Assembly (NCBI RefSeq): GCF_963583255.1
Contig: NC_084809.1
Location: 7,301,501 to 7,365,500 of the forward strand
Length of the DNA: 64,000 nucleotides
Reading direction: 5' to 3'
Source: Pyrus communis
Lineage: Eukaryota > Streptophyta > Magnoliopsida > Rosales > Rosaceae
In this document: positions 48,092-59,830 of the stretch, one piece after another
Numbering within the stretch: position 1 is the first letter of the stretch
How the letters are laid out: each line of letters starts with the position of its first letter
Translations under genes and position numbers: made by a program
The notes under the pieces: generated by a model
Seen by the model: only the letters and a program-made list of their open reading frames with translations
What the model was told of the DNA's origin: nothing
The model's database searches: none

Positions 48092-48389
48092 TTTAATAAA
48101 TTTCAGAAGGATTCATACCAAGGAAACTCGGATTTGTGTGGAAAACATTTGTCAAAGAAATGCAAGGATTCGGAGAGCTCAACACCGCCACCACCTTCGG
48201 TCTTTGAAGAAGATGAAGACCCTGAAATTGCATTTAAGTTTGATTGGTATGTGGTTCTTCCAGGAGTTTTTTGTGGTCTAATTGTTGGATTCGTTTGCAG
48301 ACAAGAAGCATAAATGGTTTGTAGAGACGTTTAGCAAGAGAAGGAGGCAGTCAACAACCAAAAGAGGGAGGAGGGGGCAAAGGACTTAG

Positions 48390-49084
48390 TCCTTATTGTA
48401 ATTCATGTTGCAGTTGCTGGTAGTGTCTGTTGTACTATTGTGTGTGGTCTAGTTCATGCTGGTATTTTACAATAAGTGGGTTAGTATAAGTTTGTTTAAC
48501 TTGCTTGGTTTAGACCTTTTTGGTTTGGCTTTGAAGGGATTAGGTTTCATGTCCCATCCTTTTTTACTTGTATTTTTTGTGTTCTTGTTTCTAGAGGGGT
48601 AATGTTTATGTCCCCCTTTCTTTTTCATGTTCTTTTTCTCATTTTCTTTGTATTATGAGGGGTAAGGTTTATGTCCCTTTAACTAGGTGTAACTTCTTTT
48701 TTTTGTTACCAATAGAATTTCTCTCGTACCATCAAGGTTTTTTTTTGTTTTTTAATTAAAAAAAAAAAAAAAAAACTTGCTTGGATTTTTAGAGTCTCTT
48801 AATTCTTTTTTTGTTTTTTAGGAAATCAAAATGAACTTTTTAACAGATTTCGTTCAATACAGATTGCCTGTTTGGTTAAAGAGATCCAAATGGTTTGTGC
48901 TTATGTGACAGATTGATAGATGGCCCTTTTTTTCTTGATAACATAGATGGCCCTTCCTACTTCGAAAATATTTTTTCATTCATAAAATTAAACAATGTAC
49001 AAAAAATAAACTTCGACCACTGCCACTCTATTAGATTACTTTAATCTAAAGTAGTGTTCCAACTGAATTCTCAGAAGTTGAAAA
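48390..49084. other. RLP 3' flank and rearrangement joint
   Basis: 48390-48900 matches the 3' flank of pseudogene B (57897-58350), including gaggggtaa(g/a)gtttatgtcc blocks and acttgcttggatttttagag. Near 48985-49045 the minus strand carries gagtggcagtggtcgaagtt and attgtttaatttt, an inverted copy of the segment at about 41400-41450. This marks the joint between cluster DNA and the copia element. Confidence 0.65.
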
Positions 49085-49148
49085 AAAAGCTAAAAAAGTT
49101 TTCTTCTTGATAATGCCACTTTTAGATCTTGTTTGCATTAGATGTAAA

Positions 49149-51416
49149 TGTTGTGCCTTGGCTGATTATCTTCACCAACATACAAACCCACAGTTGAATA
49201 GTTTAAAATACAAGAAATAAAGACACCGAGAAATTTACGAGGTTCGGCAAAAACCTGCCTACGTCCTCGGAGAGATATTGCTCTTCACTATGAGAAAAAC
49301 AGTACAAGTTACACATGAGTTAAATCGACATAACCCAATCCCATATCCCTTGTACACCCACTCACAGAATTTTCCTAAGAGCCTCACTCTACCCCAAGAG
49401 TTCTTTCACAAGAGATCTTTCACTCTAGCTCTCTTGATTTCTCTCACCCGTGCCCTTCTTTTGCCAAATGATCTCACCTTCTCTTTTTATGCTTTTCTTA
49501 ATCCAAGCCTTCTCCCACCCGAAAGCCACAAAACATGGCTTTGAAAAAGCCACAAAACATGGATTTGAAAAAGCCACAAAACATGGCTTTGAAAAAGCCA
49601 CAAAACAAGGATCTAATTTGGCCACTATCCAACAATCTCCACCTTTGCCAAATTCGAAAACATCACAGAGACTCGAATCAACACTGTACCAAAGTCCATT
49701 GGCCTTACGTACCAGCATGCACACTCTGAATCAACCTCGTTGGTCTTGTTCCGATTCAGTCACTGCCAATGCATGTGCAGCTGCTGCAAGCAAAAAAAAA
49801 CATTTAGCTTCGGACAGGATCTCGACACATCCTCGTCTCCTCCAGCAGGTTTTCCTCCTCTTCATTGTCTGCAACTTGGAAACTTGTCAGTGCACCCATT
49901 TCCAGCAACACCCGTCGAGCTAGACAAACATTCCTCACACTTCTCATTCTTCAGGACCATCTCATCACCTGTGAATCCCATAGCTCCACCTGCTGCAAAA
50001 CCCCTGCAACACTTGAGACTATACATCACCAAGAGATGTGTTGCTTCGAGTACCTAGAGGGCATACTCGAAGTCTTCCGCCACAAAATTGCTGCTACCTG
50101 GACCAAGATCATCTTTTCTTTTTCTCAAAGGACAATTTATCTTTTTATGTCCGAATTCTTTGCAGTCATAGCATTGTGGTCCCTTGCCTTTGGAGCTTGA
50201 TTTGAACCTGCTGTCTCTCTCAAATCCTCCTCCCAATTTTCTTCCATGATTCCAACCTTGAACAGCTAAAGCAGTCTCGTGCCCACCATCAACAATGGTC
50301 TTCCTCTTTTGTGTATCATTAGACACCAAAGAAGCCTGCACCTGCTCCAAACTTACTGTATCTTTTCCATGCAATAAGGTTGTCACAAGATTCTCATACA
50401 AATCTGGAAGTGAGGTAAGAAGTAAGAGGGCTTTATCTTCTTCCTCAACCTTAACATCAACTTTCCTCAATTGATCCAAGTATCCATTGAACACATTCAT
50501 GTGGTCCATGAGATTCCCGCCTTCATCCATCTTCAGCTTGTACAGCTTCCTCTTCAGATGTAACTTGTTGGTCAAACTCTTAGCAATATAGAGTTTTTCC
50601 AACTTCTCCCACAGTGCAGGCGCAGAATCTTCATCCATAACATTGTTGATAATGTTATCAGCTATGCAGTGTCGAATCGTGCTAACACAATGCGACTCCA
50701 GCTCCTCCTACTGGTCATCTGTCATTTCTTTAGGCTTCCCATCTTTTCCCTTCAAAGCTCTAACCAAGCCTTGTTGAGTCAAGACATCCTTTACTCTCAT
50801 CTGCCAGAGAGTAAAACTGCCCTTCCCATTAAACTTCTCAACTGAAAACGACATGTTTGTAGTCATCATGGTGAATAATAAATCTGAACCTTCAATGAAC
50901 CAAAGCTTCCAACAAAGCTCTGATACCAATTGTTGTGCCTTGGCTGATTATCTTCACCAACATACAAACCCACATTTGAATAGTTTAAAATACAAGAAAT
51001 AAAGACACCAAGAAATTTACGAGGTTCGGCAAAAACCTGCCTACGTCCTCGGAGAGATATTGCTCTTCACTATGAGAAAAACAGTACAAGTTACACATGA
51101 GTTAAATCGACATAACCCAATCCCATATCCCTTGTACACCCACTCACAGAATTTTCCCAAGAGCCTCACTCTACCCCAAGAGTTCTTTCACAAGAGATCT
51201 TTCACTCTAGCTCTCTTGATTTCTCTCACCCGTGCCCTTCTTTTGCCAAATGATCTCACCTTCTCTTTTTATGCTTTTCTTAATCCAAGCCTTCTCCCAC
51301 CCGAAAGCCACAAAACATGGCTTTGAAAAAGCCACAAAACATGGATTTGAAAAAGCCACAAAACATGGCTTTGAAAAAGCCACAAAACAAGGAATTAATT
51401 TGGCCACTATCCAACA
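49149..51416 (-). mobile_element. Gag-only copia-like LTR element (nearly intact)
   Basis: Two 486-bp LTRs, 49149-49634 and 50931-51416, with about five substitutions between them by eye (about 99% identical), ends TGTTGGATAG and GGCACAACA on the minus strand. Target duplication GTAAA at 49144-49148 and 51417-51421. The primer-binding site TGGTATCAGAGC follows the 5' LTR after two bases; a purine tract AAAGGTGGAGAT precedes the 3' LTR. The interior is only 1296 bp: gag, no pol, so replication needs enzymes in trans. Each LTR has a short 24-bp tandem array (gccacaaaacatggctttga). It is inserted in the older copia element. Confidence 0.95.
50054..50866 (-). pseudogene. Copia-type Gag with one nonsense codon
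   Basis: Starts MTTNMSFSVEKFNGKGSFTL and contains a UBN2/Retrotran_gag-like body (NVFNGYLDQLRKVDVKVEEE, LLLTSLPDLYENLVTTLL) and one CCHC zinc knuckle CYDCKEFGHKKINC (C-x2-C-x4-H-x4-C), ending EDFEYAL and a stop. A single TAG at about 50708-50710, between MTDDQ and EELESHC, interrupts it; elsewhere the frame is open. No protease, integrase or reverse transcriptase follows. The sole stop suggests recent loss, consistent with the similar LTRs. Confidence 0.88.
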
Positions 51417-54400
51417 GTAAACTCACAAATGGTACTGGAAGAACAACTGTGAGATTTTATGGTTGAAAATCAGGATCCACAGGGACTGGAGATTATGTAG
51501 GTGCTGAAGAACTAGAGATAGTATTATGTGATGAACTCAAAGACTCTAAGGCACTTAGGTTCTAGAATAAGGGAAGAAGAATGAGATAACTTTGAGGCTC
51601 GAATTGGTAAATCCAAAAACTCTGAGGCACTAATTGGTTCAGAAAAAGACTCTGAAGCTCTAGTGGGTTGAGTGTATAGTAAAGATGCATGAGATGCAGG
51701 TGTGACATGAGAAACAATAACATTTTGATTTGTAATTAGTGGTGCAACAGATGGTGGTGTGACAGATACAAAAGTAAAATATAAGGAAAATTAGTTTCAT
51801 AAAAAATAACGTGTCTTGAGTCATAAAACCTGCCTGAAATTGGGTTGAGACAAATATAACCCTTGTATTGGCCTGCATACCTTAAAAAGGCACATTGAAC
51901 TATTTTGGACTAAAGTTTATTGGTATTGTAAGGCTTTAACAATGGATAATAGCTACAACCAAACATTTTTAAATGTGTCAAAACATGAGGCTTGTCAAAT
52001 AGACAAGTGTATGGAGATTTCATAGACAATATGTGGCAAGGCATTTTATTGATCAAGTATACAGAGCTTGCACATGCATGAAACCAGAATTGAGAAGGCA
52101 ATTGTGCAGTACTTAGTAGGGTTAATGCAGTTTCAACAATGTGCCGTGTTTTCTTTTAACAAAAGCATTTTGTTCAATGTATGGGGGCATGATCTTTGAT
52201 GTACAATACCTTTGTCTAGCAAAAACTATTGAAATTTAGTACTACAATATTCACCATCACCATCACTTTGAAATTTTAACAGTTGCAGAAAACTAGATTG
52301 ACAAAAAAGCAGGAAAATGCACAAATGTTTGAAACACCTCACGTTTATTCATTAAAGGAAATATCCGGGTAAACCTGGTACATTCATCAATGAAAGTAAA
52401 ATAGGATTTGTAACCTTCAACTGATACAATTGTTTATGGTCCCCACACATCACTATGTAAAACCTCTAAAGGTTTTACAACTATTGTGCTGCAGACTTGT
52501 ATTGACTTGATGACCAAGAAAGTAGTGTTGGTGTTGTTTGAATGAGTGTGATGCTTTATATGCTCGAGTAAGTATATACTGAGGTATATGAAATAGGATC
52601 GGGTACAAGCTATCTCTACACAGTCCCTTGAGGAGTATTGTCCCTGTGATCTTGTCTTGAATCCAGAAGCAAAATTAATCACAAATATCGACATTTGTTG
52701 TCTTTACACAACTTCTAGACTGACAACAAATGCTGAGTGAGTTGAGGAACATGCAATATTTCTTTTAACTGAAATGCATATTTAGGGACATGTAAAGTTA
52801 AGCTGCCAGTATGAGATATTGGCAAACCTAAACCACTAGCAGTGGTTATAATACCAGCACCAATGAATGGAGTAGCCATGTTGAGATTGCTCAATTCAGA
52901 AGTCATATGAGAGGTGGCAATTGTGTCAGCTATCCAAAATTGTTCATGCGGTGCTGAAGGTTGATAATTTGCATGCATTGCGGTCAATGTTGATGGTGGT
53001 GATCTTCCTTGGTAGGAGAAGTTTGCCTTGTGATAACATTGTATTGCAGTCCAAATTTCCAGCAATGACATTGCATGGGAAAAGATGCCACAGTTGTAGA
53101 AGAGTGCCTCTGAGCAATCAGAAGCAATGCGAACCCTTTTGTTTCATATCTGGCAGTAGTTACATCATTGCCATGCTCTGAGCAAGTGGACATATGGGGC
53201 TTAACAGGTCCGAGAATGCCAAGCTATTATTTCTAGAGAATCTAGGATTATGACCATAATTGTTTCTTCCTCGAGTTCGACCTCTAAAGTTATTAAAATC
53301 CATGTAGCCTCCAGAATTATAGGTAGTACCATTGGTATTGTAGTTGCTGTAATGAGTCCCTTGAGTGGAAAAACCACCACGATGATATTGAGCAGATGAA
53401 GTTTGAGATGAACCATTACTGTGAGAAGAGCTTTCTTCAAGCGTAAGACGTTTGCCCTTTGATTCATTATCCTTGGCAAGCATTGCAGTTACAAAAGAAC
53501 CAGAAACTTGATTATTCTCAATTGTAGCCTCTTCAGCAAGTAACTGGGCTCTCAAGTCCTTGAGTGAAACAACATTTTCTCTGCCTCGAATCACTGTTAT
53601 GAAGGTGTTATGTTCATAGGGTAAACCTTTCAATGCAAGAATCACTATTTCATCATCCTTAAAAGAGACACCAGCAGCTGACAAGTGATCACGTACATCC
53701 TTAATTCTTTGTAAATACTAAGAAATGGAGTCAGAGCCTTTTTGAATGTTTTGCAACTCAAGTTTCATCTGAAAAATACAAGCTTTTGTGACTGTAAAGA
53801 ACTTCTCTCTCAGACTCATCCACATCTCATGTGCACTAGTGCAGCCAATTATACATGACATTGCAGTAGGAGAAAGAGTAGCAATTATTAATTGCATCAA
53901 TGCTTGAGATCATGCATTTTCCATATCTGATAATTCTCAGTTTCAACAACTTCTTTGTCTGAATCTTCAACGAACTGAGAATGACACATTTTCGTACCAT
54001 CCACAAATCCAAGAATACCATGGCTCTCAAGTAGCAATCGTAATTGATAATGCTAGACCAAATAATTTGTATCATCCAACTTCATAGTAACAAAAGTAGA
54101 GACATTTGGAACCAAACTTGTAAATATAGATTGTACTAGTTGTAATTGCACAGCAATAATCATATTTTCTTGAATTCTTGAAGAAATTAGGGTTGCAGAT
54201 AGAGACTTTTTCTTGATTAATTCATAACGAAAGCAACTATTCAGAGGACAGATTGGTGTAGAAATTTGAGGCAGAAGGAAGGCATATTTGAACATATTTC
54301 ATCAAACATCATATATTCAAGATTCTAGATTTCAATCGGAGCAAGATTCAGCTCAACATGGAAAGATTGAGGAAGATTGCATACCATAAACAGAATCAGA

Positions 54401-54474
54401 GAAGGTCGCAGAAGTAGAAGAAGTCAGGATTGAAGAGAATTCCCCATTCCCAGCGAGGATACCATGTAGACATG

Positions 54475-54771
54475 CAATGAACTAAGCTCCAAGGTCATCA
54501 ATGGTGACAATATGATCGAAGAAGTAGAGAGAGAGAGAGAGAGAGAGAAAGAAATGAGATAATTCTTTGATATATTTCTTCAATACTAAGAATACAAGAG
54601 TAATCTTTCCTTTTATACTAGTTACAATGCTTAATCTCTAAGCAACCTATTTGACAACAAACACAACTAACTTAACAGCTACACTGCCTAATCTATTGAC
54701 ACATGGCAGCATCTTGATCCTTGCATGAAACTCGATCCTTGTCATCCTTACATGATGTGTGTTGAAGCACA
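54475..54771 (-). mobile_element. 5' LTR of the old copia element (inferred)
   Basis: The minus-strand end ...TCTACA is followed by TGGTATCCTCGCTGGG, a primer-site-like sequence, then the gag region. A TATAAAAGG box lies at 54609-54617 (minus) and a GA microsatellite at about 54528-54547. The outer boundary near 54771 (TGTGCTTCAAC on the minus strand) is a best guess; no second LTR copy remains for comparison. Confidence 0.6.
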
Positions 54772-54938
54772 TGGTGGAAATATATATATATATATATATA
54801 TATAGAATAAAAAAAATCGAAGTAGTAGGGTCTACTGCTTTTTAGAACTTTAGTTGTCTTATAAGAGGACTTCAGTTGCTCTGCTTGTTTACGAGAGAAG
54901 GAAAAAAACATTTATAGTCATTGGGGCAAAAAGCAGTC
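54772..54938. promoter_or_regulatory. Upstream region of RLP pseudogene B
   Basis: A TA microsatellite at about 54780-54804, then leader-like sequence to the old start codon. No clear TATA box apart from the TA run. Confidence 0.4.
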
Positions 54939-57896
54939 ATGGGAGAGGGAATGGGAATGAGAATAAGATCCTTGTGGTTTAACTTGTTATCTGTACGTTG
55001 TATTGTTTTGCTTTTACTCAGCGTCACTCACTCTGTCTCATTAATTTGTGCACACACTTGCACATTTCACTAAGTGCTCTGCATTGTTACAATTCAAGAA
55101 TAGCTTTCTGATTGATAGCTCCGGTTCTGAGGAGACTTACGCGTATCCAAAGGTTGCATCTTGGACGCTAGGAGGAGGACATCAAAATCAGAGTAACTGC
55201 TGTTCGTGGGATGGTGTTGAGTGCGATGAAGAGTCTGGCCATGTCTTTGGCCTTGAACTCGGCAGCAGCTGTCACTATGGTTCTATCAACTCCAACAGCA
55301 GCCTCTTCCAACTTGTTGACTTGCAGAGAGGCTTGATCTCTTGGATAACGACTTCAATTTATCTCAAATACCATTATGATTAGTTCGTGACCTTACGAAT
55401 CTAACATATCTCAACCTTTCACAGTCCTTATTTTCTGGCCAAATTCCATCTGAAATTTCAAAGCTATCAAAGTTATCCTTCCTTGATTTGTCATAAATGA
55501 TAAATTTTTCGCTCGATATGGTGTCTTTATAACATTGACAAAACCCATTCTAAGAAGCCTAGTCCAAAACATGACCCACTTAAAACAACTTCATTTGGTT
55601 GGGTAGAAATATTCTCCACTTTTCCTGATAACTTTGTCAATGCATCATCCCTCGCATCTCTCAAACTTCCCCACTGTGGGTTCTATGGGGAGTTCCCTGT
55701 TGATGTTTTCCATCTACCAAACATAGAGGTTCTTTATGTTCACAAGAACTTTAAGCTAACAGGTTATTTTGCTGACTTTAACAGGAACAATTCCTTCAAG
55801 AAATTGAGTATTGGGGAAACAAGTTTCTCTGGTTCACTGCCTACGTCTATCGGAAATCTTCGTTCCTTAACTGTATTTGGCATCTATCGTTGTAATTTTG
55901 ATCCCCATGTTCCATCTTCACTCAAAAACCTTACTTGGCTCTTTTACCATGACATTTCTTCATTTTATGATCCATTGTATTGGCCTGGAAAAGAAACTTT
56001 CACAACAAAATACCAATCTTTACTCTCTGATTAATCCTAGTCTTGGGTTGGAAAGTTAACTGCACTTGATCATTTGGGCCTTGAGTCTACCAACTCAATG
56101 GGAAAATTCCCATGTTTTCTTGCTAACTTGACATAACTTATGCAACTAAACTTGGGTACTAATAAACTAACTGGTCAAATCTCATATTGAGTTACAAGAA
56201 ATTTGGCCCAATTGACTTATCTAGACCTTTCATTTAATAAGTTGAGGGAATTAGTTGAATTTGATCAGTTTTCGAACCTCAAAAATTTAAAGAAAATTCG
56301 ATTATCGTCCAACCAACTTTCTCTGCAAATTAAACCCAATTTGAATGCTACTCTTCCAAGGTTTCAAATTATGAGGTTGGTTTCATGCAACTTAACAGAG
56401 TTTCCAGAGTTCTCAAAAAACCAGGACGAGTTGTACGACCTCAACTTTTCTAACAACAGGATTCATGGCCAAATACCAAAATGGTTCTGGAATACATCTA
56501 GAAAAACTCTGAAGAATCTGGCTCTGTCGCATAACGTCTTAACAGGTCTCGAGTCATTTGACCAAAATCCACCCATTCTTGCATGGAAAAATCTGGTGTT
56601 TTTTGCAGTAAGGTCCAACTTGTTACAAGGTTCACTGCCAATTCCACCCCAATAAATCATAACTTATGATGTTGCAAACAATGATTATAATGGTGAGATT
56701 TCGCCACTATTCTGCAGCATGAATCTACAAGTTCATGATTTGGCCGACAACAACCTAAGTGGTATGCTTCCACAATGTTTGGGGAACTCTAATGCTTTAG
56801 AAGTACTCAACTTGTCGAACAATTCTTTTGATGGAGATATTCCTCAACTATGTCCAAACAAAAATAGTTTGAGAATGGTAGATTTAAGTGACAATCATTT
56901 GCAGGGGAAGGTACCAAGATCTATGGCTCATTGCACTCGGTTGGAGTTTCTTAGTCTTGGAAATAATTAAATCAGAGACATCTTTTCGTCTTGGTTAGGG
57001 GAACTGCCAGTGTTAAAGGCTCTCATTTTGCTTTATAATGAATTTCATGGAATAATTGGGAAGCCTTCAACTAACCATGAGTTCCCAAACTTATGCATCA
57101 TTTATCTATCTCACAATTGTTTTTTCGGTATGTTGCCCTCTAACTACATGGAGAACTGGAATTTCGTGAAATTTGTTAATGAAACCAATCAAACTTATTT
57201 TGAAGTATCTTCAACCAACACAACTAATGCCACTTATATCTATCAATACAAGATCACAATTCTTGCCAAATGAGCTGAGTTGAAATATTTGAAGACCCCT
57301 TATCTTCTAAGACTTATAGATCTATCAAGCAATAGATTTGAAGGAGAGATTCCAGCAGGTATCATTGGGAAACTAAGAGGCCTTCATTTGCTGAACCTCT
57401 CCAACAACACTCTCAGTGCTCTCATACCCTCATCTCTTGGGAACTTGACAGCTCTTAAATCATTGGATCTCTCTGGAAACCAGCTATCAGGAAGTATCCC
57501 CAGTAATTTGGCCAACTCAATTTCCTTGTGTATTTCAATGTATCCCATGACCATCTTTGGGGGCCTATACCACTTGGCCAGCAATTTAATATATTTTAGG
57601 AAGATTCATACCAAGGAAACTCGGGTTTGTGTGGAAAACCTCTGTCAAAGAAATGCAAGGATTCAGAGAGCTCAACATCCTCACCACCTTCGATCTTCGA
57701 AGAAGATGAAGATCCTGAAATTGCATTTAAGTTTGATTGGTACATGGTTCTTCCAAGAGTTTTTTGTGGTCTAATTGTCGGATTCGTTGCCGGAAACGCT
57801 TTTGTAGACAATAAGCATGAATGGTTTGTAGAGACATTTAGCAAGAGGAGGAGGCAGTTACTAGCCAAAAGAGGTTGGAGGGGGCAAAGGACTTAG
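54939..57896 (+). pseudogene. RLP pseudogene B (full-length, many lesions)
   Basis: Full-length relic of a Cf-9-type RLP. It starts MGEGMGMRIRSLWFNLLSV with a hydrophobic signal peptide (CIVLLLLSVTHSVSL); the frame changes before KCSALLQFKNSFLID. The cap reads SNCCSWDGVECDEESGHVFG. LRRs run to 57584 with stop codons or frame changes near 55380, 55500, 56032, 56135, 56190, 56653, 56968 and 57271, and again near 57510 and 57600. The C-terminus is well preserved: [28 protein letters not shown], transmembrane [19 protein letters not shown], tail NKHEWFVETFSKRRRQ ending RGWRGQRT. It gives the uninterrupted reference for the insertions in pseudogene A. Confidence 0.92.
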
Positions 57897-59830
57897 TCCT
57901 TATTGAAATTCATGTTGCAGCTGTTGGTAGTGTTTGTTGTACTATTATGTGTGGTCTGGTTCATGCTGGTATCTTACAATAAGTGGCTTGGTTTTGACCT
58001 TTTTGGTTTGGCTTTAGAGATATTAGGTTTCACGTCTCATCCTTTTTCACTTGTATTTTTTATGTTTTCGTTTTTGGAGGGGTAAGGTTTATGTCACCAT
58101 TTTTTTTTCATGTTCTTTTTCTTCTTTTCTTTGTATTATGAGGGGTAAAGTTTATGTCCCCCTTGACTAGGTGTAACTTTTTTTTTCCATTACCAATAAA
58201 ATTTCACTCATACCGCTAAGGGTTTCTATTTTTTTTTTTTTTTTTTACTTGCTTGGATTTTTAGAGTCTCTTAATTCGCTTTTTTTCTTTTGGGAAATCA
58301 AAATTAACTTTTTAACAAATTTTGTTCAATACAGATTGCCTGTTTGGTTAAAGGTGAGGTCTTATCGATGGTATGGCCTTGCACAACGTCAAGGACAGAG
58401 AAAGCAAGCGAGAAAATAAAAGAGTTCTTTCTGTTTGGGCTAGAATGTCCTGCGCATAACTCTTCTTGTCTTGCCTGATAGGCAAGGTTTGCCGCTTATT
58501 TTTCTGAATCATGAGTTTGGAGTTAGTTTGAAAGGTGCCTTTGTGGGGTCTTTGGTAGGCATTTAGGCTCACAATCAAAATTAAGGGAGATCTGAGCGTA
58601 CCACGGTTATCTTTGTTTAATAGATTTTTTTTTTAGTCTTTAGATAAGTTGATTACTTGCGCCACAAGTTATTTAGACTTCTTAATTCAAAATGATTGTT
58701 TACAGATAGGTTAAGTCCGTAAAAAGTTCTTTTCTATGCCTTGTAAACAAGGACTTTTTGATCATGTATCATATACCAATTTATAGGAAGATTTTGTTCA
58801 TTAAGATTGTCAACTTTCTTGAAACCAACTTTAATCAGCAACAAGGTAAGTAAAAGCATATAGTTCAACACCATTAAGAATGTAAAGCCCTGAAATAAGC
58901 ATTGAAAATTATCATAGGGATCAAAGAAAATACATAAAAGCCAGATCTACTACACAGAAATGTAAATAAAAGAGGCTCAGGCAAGGTTTGCTACCTTGTT
59001 GAGCACTTCTTCTTTTGTTTACAATGTAAAAACTTTCTTTAAGGGAAATGGTACTGAATGTTTACAAAGAGAATCGATACTGCACAAGAACATGTAGCAG
59101 AGCTTCTAAAAATTACAAAGGATAGCTTTGTTGCAGAAAGAATGTAAGGGAAATGACAGGAAATAATAGAGCATTTTGGGAAGTCTTGTTCTTTTGTTCA
59201 GAGAGTTAAGTGACATTTTCTCTTGCTTTTCTTGTTGTTTTTATGGACTTCTTAATCCAAGTGTTCAAGTTTTTCCTTTCTAGCACAATTTCAATGCCGC
59301 GCGATTGTCTTGGGCAAAGGGTGAATCACATTAAATCTTTCATTATTTACCAATTTTGCCATTGAAAGGGTGCCTTTCTGCTAAGGCCTTACTGCCCCTT
59401 ACCTTCGGTCAACCTACGTGTAGGGTTGCTGCCTATTAGTTGCCCTACACCATCATTTTAATATTGTGGGCCGCTGCCTTCACCAAAGCAGTCACTAGCC
59501 CAAAACAAATGCTTTGCACAACTGGGCTTCCTTTGATTTAAGCCCAAGATTAATTATCAACCCAAACACTCGCTAGAGGGAAGGACACAGAAAGAGAGGG
59601 AGAGATAGCTCGCGGAGAGACAGGAAGGCCGGAAATTGAGAAAGAAGACCATGCTTGCAGAGAGTGATTGAGATTTGAAACCCATGCCTGCCTCAGCTGA
59701 TTAAAAAGGTGAGAAGTCGTTTTCAAATCTTTGTACTTTGGGGTTGTGTTTACAAACTCTATTTATTTCATAGAGCTTCAAATTCGAAATTGTAATTGTG
59801 GTCAGCAAGAATTCAAAAAATACTTGAATG
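57897..59830. other. RLP 3' flank and unassigned DNA
   Basis: 57897-58350 matches the 3' flank of pseudogene A. 58350-59580 has no recognised gene. 59580-59710 is purine-rich (agagagggagagatag) and looks like an untranslated leader with a possible donor at 59707 (aaaaag/gtgaga), the gene for which was not found. Confidence 0.45.

Larger units (their letters stand above)
43863..48389 (+). pseudogene. RLP pseudogene A, carrying a solo LTR and a MITE
   Basis: Cf-9-type RLP relic. The cap NCCSCDGVEC leads to LQRLDLSDNHFS, then a deletion near 44042 removes several LRRs and joins to sequence equal to about 55850 of pseudogene B. LRRs continue (KLTKLDHLGLAHTNLTGKFP, NLTQLTDMDLSLNKLRGL) with stop codons near 44375, 44512 and 44613, a frame change near 44700, and a deletion near 45070. 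The coding sequence is interrupted by a solo LTR (45426-47695) between LIDL and SNRFEGEIP, and by a MITE (47967-48091) after PLGQQFN. The C-terminal part reads [20 protein letters not shown], an acidic spacer, and [17 protein letters not shown], with a small deletion there that breaks the tail frame; the ancestral tail RRGQRT and stop are still visible at 48389. Confidence 0.92.
49085..54771 (-). mobile_element. Old Ty1/copia element, truncated, interrupted by a younger element
   Basis: Minus-strand gag-pol relic. Gag: KLDDTNYLVW near 54070, GCTSAHEMWMSLREKF, GLPYEHNTFITVIRGRENVV, DLRAQLLAEEATIE. Protease site reads WIADTIATSHMT (the expected DTGAT has changed). Integrase blocks: HSDVWGP, FWFHACASSVYLINKMPCHI, LTHLKMFGCSYYPLLKPYN, RYAGQYKGYICLNP, then HLMQTRSKSGIIKKKT. 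Many stops and frameshifts. Reverse transcriptase, RNase H and the 3' LTR are absent; the element is cut off at about 49085. The 49149-51416 element splits the frame between VSL and the MQTRSKSGI motif. Confidence 0.88.

Noticed and set aside
49425..49923. Repetitive ORFs (ATKHGFE / KPCFVAF repeats)
   Set aside because: Produced by the short tandem array in the LTR and duplicated in both LTRs; not a protein gene.
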